NCBI GenBank assembly: GCA_022701275.1
Contig: CP031740.1
Span: 569,001 to 633,000 of the forward strand
DNA: 64,000 nucleotides
Direction of reading: 5' to 3'
Source: Microcoleus vaginatus PCC 9802
Lineage (GTDB): Bacteria > Cyanobacteriota > Cyanobacteriia > Cyanobacteriales > Microcoleaceae
Shown one piece after another: positions 54,123-63,265 of this stretch. Each line of letters opens with the position of its first letter. Position 1 is the first letter of the stretch. The notes beneath the pieces are model-generated. The model was not told the origin of the DNA, ran no database searches, and saw only the letters and a program-made list of their open reading frames with translations. Position numbers and translations under genes: made by a program.

Positions 54123-54238
54123 AAATTAGTAATTGGTAATGGGTAATTGGTAATGGGTTATGGTAATTAGTCATTACTTAAGCGTCTCTTAACTAATGAC
54201 TAATGACTCATGACTACTGATTACTGACTAATAATTAA

Positions 54239-54658
54239 TTAGCCATTAACAGCCATTAAACTGAAATAGAATAAAGTAGCTGTGCAAGAAGAACTAATCG
54301 CAAACATGAGCGATCGCGCCAGCGGCACATTCAGAATATAGAAAACCGAAAACAACAACCGGGCGATCGTAAAAGCGATCGCAGCCCAACCCGCCGCTTC
54401 CGAATCTACCCCCGTCACAAAAGCCATCAAAGCCGCCGCTGAAAACAGCATAAACGTCTCAAACGAATTTTGGTGAGCCCAAGTTGCGCGCTGAGCGTAA
54501 GCAGGCAACCTCTCAAACATAGCGCGGGGGGCTGCTTGGTCGTAGCCTAGCTGCAAGCGGGCGAACGCAACCACCAAAAACGGTGCGTAAACCAGCGCAG
54601 CAGCAGCAGCAATACAATCAAGCAGAATAACCGAAACAGGCAATCCCAACACCATCAT
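54239..54658 (-). CDS. MAPEG family membrane protein
   Basis: 139 residues with about four transmembrane helices. The MAPEG pattern is visible: an N-terminal helix VILLDCIAAAAALVYAPFLV, AQRATWAHQNSFETFMLFSA and a helix FSVFYILNVPLARSLMFA. The family includes glutathione-dependent enzymes of eicosanoid metabolism; bacterial members have unknown substrates. It sits 12 bp after the DprA-like gene on the same strand, likely co-transcribed. Confidence 0.92.
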   Translation of the reverse strand: MMVLGLPVSVILLDCIAAAAALVYAPFLVVAFARLQLGYDQAAPRAMFERLPAYAQRATWAHQNSFETFMLFSAAALMAFVTGVDSEAAGWAAIAFTIARLLFSVFYILNVPLARSLMFAISSSCTATLFYFSLMAVNG

Positions 54659-54670
54659 CCGCCTCGCAGT

Positions 54671-55240
54671 TCAATCAAAATAGAACAGAGTAACCACCTT
54701 GCGCTGTTCCTCCGCATCCTGGCAAGTTTTCAGCAAAGTGTGGCTTTCGTGAAAAGCAAAACAGATCAGTTGCTGGCAGCGAGAAATAATCTCCTGATTG
54801 CACATGGCGCTTGCTTCCGGGAGAGACAAGCTATCATTTTTGGGATTTTCTACCAAATGTATCACTTGTTCGAGTTGGTCGCGAGACTCCCGAGGCTGGC
54901 GACTCATGCTTTGTGGCAAAATCACCGTCAGCAGATTAGGATCTGCTCGCATTGCCCCCCGAATTGCGGCTGAATTGGTGCCTGTAGCGCCAGAAGTGAT
55001 GAGCTGATTGCCTCCCAGAACTATGGCGTAGCTCAGCATCTCAATTAGCTGCTGGTGGGTAATAGGAACGTGGCGAGAACCCAAAAGAGCAATCCGCTTG
55101 GAGCTGGTTTGCTGGATCGCCGCAAGTTCTTGTAAAAAATCATCTACTCTGGGTAGCTCAATTGATTGACTCAAAGAATTTATTAAATTAAATAAAACTA
55201 CGTTGTGGATTTTAGCAGACTCACTAGCCATTGCCGCCAA
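54671..55240 (-). CDS. DprA-like (SLOG fold) protein
   Basis: 189 residues. It resembles the Rossmann-like core of the DNA processing protein family: RIALLGSRHVPITHQQLIEM, GGNQLITSGATGTNSAAIRG, LTVILPQSMSRQPRESR and ICFAFHESHTLL. This is the DNA recombination-mediator protein A-like cyanobacterial group, shorter than true DprA (no winged helix or SAM domain). SLOG proteins bind nucleotides or nucleic acids. Which applies is not clear. Two in-frame ATG codons (55240 and 55231) can serve as start. Upstream of the MAPEG gene in one unit. Confidence 0.8.
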   Translation of the reverse strand: MAAMASESAKIHNVVLFNLINSLSQSIELPRVDDFLQELAAIQQTSSKRIALLGSRHVPITHQQLIEMLSYAIVLGGNQLITSGATGTNSAAIRGAMRADPNLLTVILPQSMSRQPRESRDQLEQVIHLVENPKNDSLSLPEASAMCNQEIISRCQQLICFAFHESHTLLKTCQDAEEQRKVVTLFYFD

Positions 55241-55452
55241 AAAGAAGTTAAGAATTGCTGATTGACGGGCTCAGACTAGAGGCTCTGGAGATTTGAGGAA
55301 GCCAGAAGGCCGAAGGTCTGAAGACATTCGGCAGCCGCAGCTCAAAATAGAATTCAAGAAAAATTGAGAATTTAAGAATTTTGGCTTTTTATTTATTTAA
55401 ACAAAAAGTTCTCTCTGCCGAATACCTTCTTCCCTCAGCTCCGGCTGCCTTC

Positions 55453-56550
55453 TTAATGGACTTGATCGCTCAGGCCCAAGGATGCCATCATGCCATCAAG
55501 GTCAAAATGTTCTGCCATTAGCTGAGTAACGCATTCCACCTTGATCGGTTCGTGCAGGCGCACGTTGCCAAAGGTGCTGTCGATAATTTCTACCGTGGTT
55601 AAGGTATCCAAATCAACAGACAAAACCGGAATTTCCATTTCTTCTGCCCTGCCAATCACTAGGGGAGAAGGAGGCAAGTGGCCTGTCAAAATTAAGCACT
55701 GAGTCGAGCTCTCCAGAGCCGCTAGCTGAATGTCCGTGCGATCGCCCCCCGTCACCACCGCCATATTTCTCGCTTTGCGGAAATACTTCAGAGCAGAACT
55801 AACATTCATCGCGCCAATGGTCAAGGTTTCCACCATCAAGTCCAAACGGTCTCGACGGCACAGCACATCAGCTTTCAATTGGTGCACCAATTCTTTGACG
55901 CTGACACTTCGCAGCAAAGCACTTCTCGGCAGCATTCCCAAAACTGGAATACCCGCAGCCTCCAGAAAAGGCCGCACAGTCGCCGTTACGGATTCGAGTT
56001 TGTCCGAGGGAACGTCATTGAGTACCACGCCCAGCAACCGCGAACCCAAACGCTGTTTAGCCGACAGCAAATCGTCTATATAAAGATCGATCGGGCGGGC
56101 TACCAACAGCACAGAGGCATCAACTGCCTCAGCGACTTGAGCCAAAGACAAGTCAAACAGACTGCCTTCCTCCAAATTAGCTGGGCCTTCTAACAGCACC
56201 AAGTCTCCGCTGGGAGCTTGCAAATATTGCGCTAAAGACTGGCGGTAATCTGTCTTGTCTTCTCTCCGCAAACGCTTGTGAACGGTCTCTTCATCCAAAT
56301 ACAGCAGTGTTGACGGCATCTGACTTTGTGAGAGCTTCAGCGTCTCTACCGCGAACCGCACGTCTTCCTCCTCAAGCCCAGCTCCCTCGGAGCTGAAACA
56401 GGTTCCCAGAGGTTTGCCGTAGGCGACGGCCAGTCCTTTTCCCCGGAGTCCGAGTGCCATCCCCAGGGCGATGGCCGACTTGCCGCTGTAAGCTTTTGTG
56501 GAACCGATCAGCAAATATTTAGTCAATTTGGGTACGCCTTCAATCCTCAA
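55453..56550 (-). CDS. Phosphotransacetylase-family protein (AAA_26 and DRTGG domains)
   Basis: 365 residues. A P-loop AAA_26 (BioD-like) domain (YLLIGSTKAYSGKSAIALGM) is followed by a DRTGG domain (about 215-320, with VVTGGDRTDIQLAALESS). This is the N-terminal half of Pta-type enzymes without the phosphotransacetylase catalytic domain, a common cyanobacterial arrangement whose role is probably regulatory. The start must be TTG: either 56550 or residue 9 at 56526, the latter with GAAGG 9 nt upstream, so the N-terminus is uncertain. Confidence 0.82.
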   Translation of the reverse strand: MRIEGVPKLTKYLLIGSTKAYSGKSAIALGMALGLRGKGLAVAYGKPLGTCFSSEGAGLEEEDVRFAVETLKLSQSQMPSTLLYLDEETVHKRLRREDKTDYRQSLAQYLQAPSGDLVLLEGPANLEEGSLFDLSLAQVAEAVDASVLLVARPIDLYIDDLLSAKQRLGSRLLGVVLNDVPSDKLESVTATVRPFLEAAGIPVLGMLPRSALLRSVSVKELVHQLKADVLCRRDRLDLMVETLTIGAMNVSSALKYFRKARNMAVVTGGDRTDIQLAALESSTQCLILTGHLPPSPLVIGRAEEMEIPVLSVDLDTLTTVEIIDSTFGNVRLHEPIKVECVTQLMAEHFDLDGMMASLGLSDQVH

Positions 56551-56950
56551 TTTGCACCTGTCTATTTCAATAAATTTAGTTTTTTCTACAGTATTTCTAA
56601 ACTGCGACTCAATTTGGCAATACTATTATACTCTATTTTGTCGCTTTTGGGCAGATTGTTTTTTTACTAAAAAATTTTATTCACCCGTTCGCAACCCTTT
56701 TCTTACCATTCTTTTTACTTGATTTTGGGAAATCCGCTTTTAAATTGTTTGTTTTAGCCGCCGTTTTTGATAATAATTTATCGTCCCTGTTTCCTTTAAA
56801 ACCGATTTTAATTATAAAATTTTTAGCCAATCTTATGACTGACATTAGATATTAATACCGACTTTTATAAAATAAAAATAACAGGGTAGAAGTGGTGATT
56901 TCACTAGAAAAACCTATGGAGACGGCTTGGTGCAATTTTTGTTTGGTATA

Positions 56951-57020
56951 TAGCACTCCTCGTCGCATCATGTGTGAATTTCTTACCCCCTCCCCTTCGT
57001 AAGGGGAGGGTTGGGGTGAG
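56951..57020. repeat. Dispersed repeat with G-rich hairpin
   Basis: Contains GTGAATTTCTTACCCCCTCC and AGGGGAGGGTTGGGGTGAGG. A related sequence lies at about 44380-44440 (GTGAATTTCTTACTCCATCA ... GGGAGGGTTGGGGTGGGGT). Both have CCTC-TCG-CATCAT upstream. Confidence 0.7.
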
Positions 57021-57293
57021 GTAAAAAAAATACGACTCATTTATGATTGCTATCATACAGGTATTTTGTAGGAATAAAGCCGGGTGCTAGCCTGATCATT
57101 TTTGCATATAATTGAAAATCGATAGGTGGTATTATTAGTTATTAATTATTAGTGCGATCGCCCGCGTTCAAACTGATCGGTGGCACTGCGAGCAATAAGC
57201 TGCTTAGGATCGGGCTTCTAGCTTCTAAACACATAAATTGTCGGGCACAGCACCCATGTCCGAAATTGGCTTTTGGGCTTCTCCCACAACAAA

Positions 57294-57391
57294 TACAGCA
57301 GTTTTCAATTAGATGAAATACAGGTAGGGACTCAGGCTGGACCTGAGTCCCTACGCGAAATCTGTATCACCCTCAACAGAAAACTGCTGTA
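57294..57391. mobile_element. MITE-like element with 13-bp terminal inverted repeats
   Basis: 98 bp bounded by TACAGCAGTTTTC and GAAAACTGCTGTA. A nested inverted pair (ATACAG/CTGTAT) and a central perfect TAGGGACTCAGG / CCTGAGTCCCTA stem make nearly the whole element foldable. It encodes nothing, and no target-site duplication could be verified by eye. Confidence 0.6.
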
Positions 57392-57486
57392 GATTTACTT
57401 TAGCAATGGGGATAAGTGCTGACCCCCAAAAGGATTATTGAGAATGATGCCACAACTCACTTACTATTTCCGCTTCTCAAATAGGG

Positions 57487-57542
57487 CTGGCGCACCAATC
57501 ATGTAATGTTGCCGTCGAGGCGTTACACTATTGGTGCGCCAG
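57487..57542. repeat. 56-bp hairpin
   Basis: CTGGCGCACCAAT-C-ATGTAA-T-G pairs with its reverse complement (three mismatches), with a 10-base loop. It could be a terminator or a remnant of a mobile element. Confidence 0.65.
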
Positions 57543-57561
57543 TTATAGCGCCCGTCAATCG

Positions 57562-57592
57562 ATTTTAGATTTTAGATTTTAGATTTTAGATT
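57562..57592. repeat. Heptanucleotide tandem repeat (ATTTTAG)n
   Basis: Same 31-bp run as at 5790 and 31918. Confidence 0.9.
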
Positions 57593-57738
57593 GAAGAAAG
57601 CGACCCCACTGGTAAATCCGGGGGCTGGCGATCGCGAGCGAGGAGCTTTTTTCTCGATCCACGAATCAATCCCGGGGCCCCGGATTAAATTGCTTGATTG
57701 TCAATTGCGGACTTTCGGGAGTGTGGCTGCGGTGAAAG

Positions 57739-58113
57739 TTATTCATCCATTCGCATCAGCTTGCGATAAAACGTTTTAGAAAAATCGACAGTACGAGTCC
57801 GCTGAAAAGTCAGGAGAACCTCAATTAAGCAACTAACAAACTCAGAGCTTTGCATAGTCACTTCGTAGCTGAGTTCAGCATTGCCGTCAAACAACACCCG
57901 ACAGCGGGTTAAGTCGATCGGCAGCGACGAGATATTCCAACTAGCGACAAACGGCACGCTCTCCCCGCCGTCAATTTTTCTTGCCCCCTCCAAGCTTTTG
58001 AGCTTGTAGAGGCCAATAGCGTGCGGTAAAAACTTGCGCCTGGGCTCTTGACAGAAAGGTGCGTAGACTTTCACTTCTTTGTCATCGGCTGGCTTGAGTT
58101 GAGGAATAGACAT
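57739..58113 (-). CDS. Conserved-looking protein of unknown function
   Basis: 124 residues, no signal peptide or membrane segment. The sequence is well-formed (YAPFCQEPRRKFLPHAIGLY, VPFVASWNISSLPIDLTRCR, FVSCLIEVLLTFQRTRTVDF, ending RKLMRMDE) and rules out a random frame, but no family is recognised. It is divergent from the GT2 gene at 58360, with 246 bp between them that should hold both promoters. It ends in an AT-rich, repeat-rich region. Function unknown. Confidence 0.65.
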   Translation of the reverse strand: MSIPQLKPADDKEVKVYAPFCQEPRRKFLPHAIGLYKLKSLEGARKIDGGESVPFVASWNISSLPIDLTRCRVLFDGNAELSYEVTMQSSEFVSCLIEVLLTFQRTRTVDFSKTFYRKLMRMDE

Positions 58114-58359
58114 ATTTCCACCTCAGACAATTATTACTAACAGATAGTTTAGATCCCCAGAAAAAACTAACAGATATTCCTGGTCGATCGCAAGCAAAAG
58201 TCAACCAAAATACTCGATGCAGTACCCGTTTACCAGGGTAGTACAAGCACCGAACCCGCTGGTTGTCCTCCCGTCCGCTTTCGACAAAAGTCCAGAAACT
58301 GATACAGTAGATGCTTATATCTAAAATCAAAAACTATTGGTGGTTGAATCAAGTAACCT

Positions 58360-59877
58360 ATGCAGGAGAGTTCTTGGCCAGAAAACGACGCTCGCAGCGA
58401 GCTTAACTTGGACATCTCTGATTTAGCTCAAGAAGAGCTCAAGAGTTTGACCTCGAACTCGAAGCTCAGCAAAGTATTTGCTATACCAGACATTGGCGAC
58501 AGGGTGTTTGACGCGGAAACAAAAGCAGAGATCCCGGTTGCGGTGTCTGTGCCGGGAACTCCCTCTTTTCCTCAAAATCTGTATCGGGGACGCCGCGGAA
58601 AAGCTGCCGCAGTGCTGACTGCGATTTGGGCCGGCACGATCGCCCTGCACTTGATTTCTTGGGGTGCGTGGGTAGTGTGGGGGTTGACGGGACTGCTGTG
58701 GATGCAAGCATTTCGAGTTTTGTTTGCTTCGCCCAAGCCCGCACTGCCGCCTCTTGCCGATGAAAGTCGAGAGGATTGGCCTTATGTGTCGCTGCTGGTG
58801 GCCGCAAAAAATGAGGAAGCGGTGATTGCCCGATTCGTAGAATCCATCTGCAATGTAGATTATCCGATCGACCGCTACGAAGTTTGGGCCATCGACGATC
58901 ACAGCAGCGACGCCACGCCGCTAGTATTGGAACAGCTAACCAAAAAATACCCCCAGCTCAAAATATTTCGCAGAGGAGCAAATGCCAGCGGTGGCAAGTC
59001 GGGAGCCCTGAATCAAGTGTTACCGCTGACTCGCGGGGAATTTGTGGGAATATTTGACGCCGACGCGACGGTAACGCCGGATTTGCTGCGCCGGGTGCTG
59101 CCAGTGTTCCATGGAGAAAAGGTAGGAGCTGTCCAAGTCAGAAAAGCCATCGCCAATGCTTCGGTAAATTTTTGGACTCGTGGCCAAGAAGCAGAAATGG
59201 CTCTCGACAGTTTTTTCCAACAGCAGCGGATTGCGATCGGCGGCATTGGAGAATTGCGCGGTAACGGGCAATTCATGCGTCGCACCGCCTTGGAAAGCTG
59301 CGGAGGCTGGAACGAGGAGACGATTACCGATGACCTGGATTTGACGGTGAGGCTGCACCTAGACCGATGGGACATTGAATTTCTCGCTTTCCCAGCCGTG
59401 TCAGAAGAAGGAGTCACTAACCCTTGCGCTCTGTGGCACCAGCGAAATCGCTGGGCAGAAGGTGGCTATCAGCGTTATCTTGACTACTGGCGGCTAATTT
59501 TGCGGAACCGCATGGGAACTGGGAAAACTTGGGATTTATTTGGATTTTGGGTATCTCAATATTTCTTACCCACAGTAGCGCTGCCCGACTTTGTGATGTC
59601 AATTGCGCTGCGCCGGATGCCGATCGCCAGTCCCATAACTTTTATGACCCTTACATTGTCGGTGGTGGGAATGTTTGTCGGTTTGCGCCGCACTCGCAAA
59701 GAGACCAAATTTGACGTTAAAAGAGTTTTTGTTACTTTGCTGCAAACGTTGCGGGGTACTGTGTATATGTTCCACTGGCTGCTGGTAGGGACTGTGACGG
59801 CTCGGATTGCGCTACGGCCCAAGCGGCTCAAATGGGTCAAAACCGTCCATCAAGGCGCTGTTAATAGCATCAAGTAA
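58360..59877 (+). CDS. GT2 membrane glycosyltransferase (monoglucosyldiacylglycerol synthase-like)
   Basis: 505 residues. It has an N-terminal cytosolic extension, membrane segments at about 85-115 (AAVLTAIWAGTIALHLISWG) and three or more near the C-terminus (about 400-480), with a GT2 domain between: SLLVAAKNEEAVIARFVES, WAIDDHSSDATP, GEFVGIFDADATVTPD, TITDDLDLTVRLH and HQRNRWAEGGYQRYLDYW (the QxxRW-type motif). The arrangement resembles the processive/membrane GT2 that makes beta-monoglucosyldiacylglycerol in cyanobacterial thylakoid lipid synthesis (Sll1377, MgdA type); this assignment is probable but not proved. A related cellulose-synthase-like function is the alternative. Confidence 0.75.
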   Translation: MQESSWPENDARSELNLDISDLAQEELKSLTSNSKLSKVFAIPDIGDRVFDAETKAEIPVAVSVPGTPSFPQNLYRGRRGKAAAVLTAIWAGTIALHLISWGAWVVWGLTGLLWMQAFRVLFASPKPALPPLADESREDWPYVSLLVAAKNEEAVIARFVESICNVDYPIDRYEVWAIDDHSSDATPLVLEQLTKKYPQLKIFRRGANASGGKSGALNQVLPLTRGEFVGIFDADATVTPDLLRRVLPVFHGEKVGAVQVRKAIANASVNFWTRGQEAEMALDSFFQQQRIAIGGIGELRGNGQFMRRTALESCGGWNEETITDDLDLTVRLHLDRWDIEFLAFPAVSEEGVTNPCALWHQRNRWAEGGYQRYLDYWRLILRNRMGTGKTWDLFGFWVSQYFLPTVALPDFVMSIALRRMPIASPITFMTLTLSVVGMFVGLRRTRKETKFDVKRVFVTLLQTLRGTVYMFHWLLVGTVTARIALRPKRLKWVKTVHQGAVNSIK

Positions 59878-60210
59878 GCAATTCGCAAAAATATCTCGGC
59901 ACAGGATCGCCGAACGTCCGAAGATTTTCCGAGACAAAAAAACACCAACGCTCGCCAAATATCTCCCCGCCAGAGCCGACAGTAAAATTTGGCAATTCCG
60001 AGAAAAAAACACTTTGAAACAGCTTAGGTAATAGGTAATCGGCGAGCGGTAATGAATAAGTAATCGGTCATACACCCGTCGAAAAATAAAAGATAAAAGC
60101 GATAATTTTTAACTTTTAACTTGACAAAAAACCAATTACTATCTATTAATTATGAATTGCCAATTAGGACGAATTGCTTGTTGCCAACTACCCGTCACCC
60201 GTAATTGATA
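59878..60210. other. Intergenic region, nothing recognised
   Basis: 333 bases between the GT2 gene and sucC, both on the plus strand. Overlapping short frames are not gene-like. It presumably holds the sucC promoter. Confidence 0.4.
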
Positions 60211-61440
60211 ATGGATTTGTTAGAGTACCAAGCTAAATCTTTATTTCGCCAGATGGCAATTCCGATTTTGCCGTCGCAGCGGATTGACAATCCCGCCGAC
60301 CTCAAAGGACTGAAAATTCCCTACCCCGTTGTACTCAAGTCGCAAGTGCGGGCTGGGGGACGAGGCAGGGCGGGCGGTATTAAGTTTGTAGAAAATACGA
60401 TCGATGCAGTAGCAGCCGCTCAAACAATTTTTAATTTGCCGATCGAGGATGAATATCCCCAAGTCCTGCTGGCAGAAGCAAAGTACGACGCCGACCAAGA
60501 ATTGTACTTAGCGGTACTCCTAGACCCCGTAGCGCGCCGCCCCGTGCTTCTGGGTTCGAGACAAGGAGGTATGGATGTCGAAGGGTCGATCGAGCAAATG
60601 CAGCAAGTTGCCGTAGATCAAGAATTTTCCCCATTCTACGCGAGGCGTCTCACGCTGAAAATGGGATTGCAGGGAGACTTGATTCAATCGGTGAGCACCA
60701 TTGTCGAAAAAATGTACCGGCTGTTTGTTGAAAAAGATTTAGATCTAGTAGAAATCAATCCTCTCGGCATCAGTCCGACGGGAGAGGTAATGGCTTTAGA
60801 CGGTAAAGTCACCGCCAACGACGATGCCTTGGGGCGGCATCCAGATTTGGCCGCACTATCGGGAAAGAGGCAAAGCAGCGGGTTGGCACGGGAAAGGAGA
60901 AGTACCCATGCCTCTGGCGATCGCCCCCATTCCCACTCGAAGGCTCAGCAGTCGCCGGAGTTTGACCCCAAATCTAAATCGCCAATCTCGAATTCCGAAT
61001 CCCTGCAATTAATCGAACTAGACGGGAATATCGCGATTTTGTGCAACGGAGTGGGCCTGACAATGGCAACTCTAGATGCTGTAACCCACCAAGGAGGAAA
61101 ACCAGCTAATTTTGTGAATATTGGTTCCCTAGACCGCTACGATGCAGCAAATGCCCTTCGCGATCGCGCGGAGTTGGGTCTGGAGTTAGTCGCTCAGGAT
61201 AAAAGCGTTAAGGTGATACTTGTAAATATTTTGGGCAGCGCCTCCAAGACCGAGGAAATAATCGCTGCAGTAGCCGGCTATTTGGAACGGAAAGCTCGCG
61301 CTAACCGCCACATCCAAGTTGTGCTACGGCTGGTAGAGATCGATGCTGATGCTGTTAAGAAGCGTTTGGGACAGTTGCCGGTGCAGCTAGCTAGCACTTT
61401 GGATGAGGCCGCGGCCGCTTCTGTATCCTCCGCCAAGTAG
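60211..61440 (+). CDS. sucC: Succinate-CoA ligase subunit beta
   Basis: 409 residues from ATG 60211 (an upstream TTG at 60205 adds two residues). ATP-grasp enzyme that makes succinate and ATP from succinyl-CoA. Visible: LEYQAKSLFRQMAIPILPSQ, VLKSQVRAGGRGRAGGIKF (ATP-binding loop), LVEINPLGISPTGEVMALDG and GNIAILCNGVGLTMATLDA. A roughly 45-residue Ser/Lys-rich insertion (about 215-265), containing HASGDRPHSHSK and a HIP1 site, separates the ATP-grasp part from the C-terminal flavodoxin-like domain. It pairs with sucD 83 bp downstream. Confidence 0.9.
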   Translation: MDLLEYQAKSLFRQMAIPILPSQRIDNPADLKGLKIPYPVVLKSQVRAGGRGRAGGIKFVENTIDAVAAAQTIFNLPIEDEYPQVLLAEAKYDADQELYLAVLLDPVARRPVLLGSRQGGMDVEGSIEQMQQVAVDQEFSPFYARRLTLKMGLQGDLIQSVSTIVEKMYRLFVEKDLDLVEINPLGISPTGEVMALDGKVTANDDALGRHPDLAALSGKRQSSGLARERRSTHASGDRPHSHSKAQQSPEFDPKSKSPISNSESLQLIELDGNIAILCNGVGLTMATLDAVTHQGGKPANFVNIGSLDRYDAANALRDRAELGLELVAQDKSVKVILVNILGSASKTEEIIAAVAGYLERKARANRHIQVVLRLVEIDADAVKKRLGQLPVQLASTLDEAAAASVSSAK

Positions 61441-61523
61441 CGGCAGTCGAGCGGCAAAAAACGAGATTTCTGTACAGATGAAGGCCTTCTGCTTTTTACA
61501 GATCGAGTGTTAAGTGGGAAAAA

Positions 61524-62420
61524 ATGAATTTAACTCCTGAAAGCAAAGTCCTAGTACAGGGCATTACAGAATCTCCCGCGTCCACCCGCGCCGCCCTGAT
61601 GATGAAAGCATACGGCACGAATGTAGTCGCCGGTGTCAGTCCCGGTCGAGGGGGGCTGGAAGTGGAGGGGATTCCGATTTTTGATTTGGTAGAACAAGCA
61701 GTGGCGGCAGTGGGTCACGTTGACACTGCGGTAATTTTGGTAGACGCTTACTCGGTGCTGGATGCGGCTCTAGAAGCGATCGCCGGAGGAATTCGGCAAA
61801 TCGCGATCGTTACTGGGGGAGTGCCTCCTCTGGATATGGTGCACTTAGTCAGAAAAGCAGAAGCCACCGAAACTTTGGTAATCGGGCCCAACAGTCCGGG
61901 GATTATTGTGCCCGACAAACTCCTGCTGGGAACTCACCCCAAGGAATTTTACACTCCCGGCCCGGTGGGAGTGATCAGTCGCAGTAGCACTTTGACTTAC
62001 GAAGTTGCCCTAGAACTGACGGAGGCTGGGTTGGGACAGTCGATGGCGGTTTGTATTGGCTGCGACGCGATTGTCGGTTCTTCTTTTATGCAGTGGCTGC
62101 AAATTTTGGACGAAGACGACAGTACCGAAGCGATAGTTTTGGTAGGGGAAGTTGGCGGGTGGAGTGAACAAGCTGCTGCTTCTTACATCGCCTCAGCGAT
62201 CGACAAACCCGTGGTTGCTTATCTGGCCGGCCGCTACGCTCCCAAGGGGCCGTCTTTGGGCCACGCCGGCATCCTGATCAGTTCTCGGGCCGCTGCCCAG
62301 AAAGCCTTTGGAGTTACGGCCCCAAACAAAATGGCTGCCTTTGAAGAGGCGGACATACCTGTGGCGGCTCGACCTTCAGAGATCCCTAAGTTGCTCAAAA
62401 AATTGCTAAAGAAAAATTGA
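61524..62420 (+). CDS. sucD: Succinate-CoA ligase subunit alpha
   Basis: 298 residues. CoA-binding subunit with the phosphohistidine. LVQGITESPASTRAALMMKA and GVSPGRGGLEVEGIPIF form the CoA site, EATETLVIGPNSPGIIVP the nucleotide part, and GPSLGHAGILIS carries the phosphorylated His247 (E. coli His246). The usual GGKGT after the histidine is absent here (SSRAAAQKAFG), so it belongs to a divergent branch; acyl substrate specificity may differ. Downstream of sucC in the same unit. Confidence 0.88.
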   Translation: MNLTPESKVLVQGITESPASTRAALMMKAYGTNVVAGVSPGRGGLEVEGIPIFDLVEQAVAAVGHVDTAVILVDAYSVLDAALEAIAGGIRQIAIVTGGVPPLDMVHLVRKAEATETLVIGPNSPGIIVPDKLLLGTHPKEFYTPGPVGVISRSSTLTYEVALELTEAGLGQSMAVCIGCDAIVGSSFMQWLQILDEDDSTEAIVLVGEVGGWSEQAAASYIASAIDKPVVAYLAGRYAPKGPSLGHAGILISSRAAAQKAFGVTAPNKMAAFEEADIPVAARPSEIPKLLKKLLKKN

Positions 62421-62563
62421 TTGCTTTGGGAGTTTTCACAAAAGTCCTAACCCTCTTGGGGGTTGGGATAGGGGTAGGGCGGGGGCGGGTTTGGTCTCAA
62501 AAGTGTCGGCAGAATGCCACAACAGGCGCTTCAACCCGCCTTTAGGACACATTTATAATTTTT

Positions 62564-63265
62564 TTACCAAAGCCCTCTGACCGGCGTCACAGGCTGCGGT
62601 GCGGGTGCTGGCAAGGGGGCGGCACGGCGCGGCGCTGGAGGCGGAGTTGTTGGCTGCACGCTGCGGCGAGGTTCGATCGGACTTTCGGGGCGAGTTGTTT
62701 CAGTTGTGCGAGTTGTCGATCGCATCACATCTTGAAGCAGGCTTTGCAGAGTTCCGGCTATACTCTGAACTTTCCCAACAGCGGTACGAAGGCTGGCAAC
62801 ATCTACGTAAACCTCGTTGAGAGGATACTTTTTCAGGATTTCTAGCAGCGATACCTTACCGTCGTCCCCGGCTGCCAGGATCATCGCCGCCCGCAGCGCT
62901 TTGCCACTTTCTGTGCGGCGCTGAGTCCGAATTGCTTGACCGATTTGGTCAGTGATTTTTTCTCCCGGGGTGCTATAAACTACCCTAGCCAGATTAGCAG
63001 GCTTTAAACCAATTTCTAGACCCATGAACCCCCGCAATACTTGCGCGTCCATTTTGGAGAACCGGATAATTTGTTGCAGGGTTGGCGTCGTCGTGCCCTC
63101 TTTAGCAAAGTCTTCTAAGTCGCTGACATTGAGGGCTTGTCTGATCGGGCCAAAGGTGAGGACAACTTTTTCGGCCCCTAATGCTCTACTGCTGCTCGAT
63201 AATATGCTCCCGCTTGCTCCTAACATTAGGGCAATGCCGATCGATACAAAATTTGTTAATTTCAT
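62564..63265 (-). CDS. Secreted DUF1400 protein
   Basis: 233 residues from ATG 63265 (an upstream in-frame start at 63307 adds 14 residues before the signal peptide). Signal peptide: KLTNFVSIGIALMLGASGSI, then a small-residue region ending ALGA. The DUF1400 domain (VVLTFGPIRQALNVSDLEDF, LQQIIRFSKMDAQVLRGFMG, EKITDQIGQAIRTQ) is found at the N-terminus of some secreted alpha/beta hydrolases, but here there is no hydrolase domain. The C-terminus is Pro-rich (PTTPPPAPRRAAPLPAPAPQ), likely a surface-linker tail. Confidence 0.85.
   Translation of the reverse strand: MKLTNFVSIGIALMLGASGSILSSSSRALGAEKVVLTFGPIRQALNVSDLEDFAKEGTTTPTLQQIIRFSKMDAQVLRGFMGLEIGLKPANLARVVYSTPGEKITDQIGQAIRTQRRTESGKALRAAMILAAGDDGKVSLLEILKKYPLNEVYVDVASLRTAVGKVQSIAGTLQSLLQDVMRSTTRTTETTRPESPIEPRRSVQPTTPPPAPRRAAPLPAPAPQPVTPVRGLW

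Larger units (their letters stand above)
56551..57738. other. 1.2-kb repeat-rich intergenic region
   Basis: Holds the promoter region of the phosphotransacetylase-like gene, a hairpin repeat near 56951-57020 (also seen near 44350-44440), a 98-bp MITE-like element (57294-57391), a 56-bp hairpin (57487-57542) and a heptamer run (57562-57592). No gene is supported; an open frame at 57591-57779 is not convincing. Confidence 0.7.
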
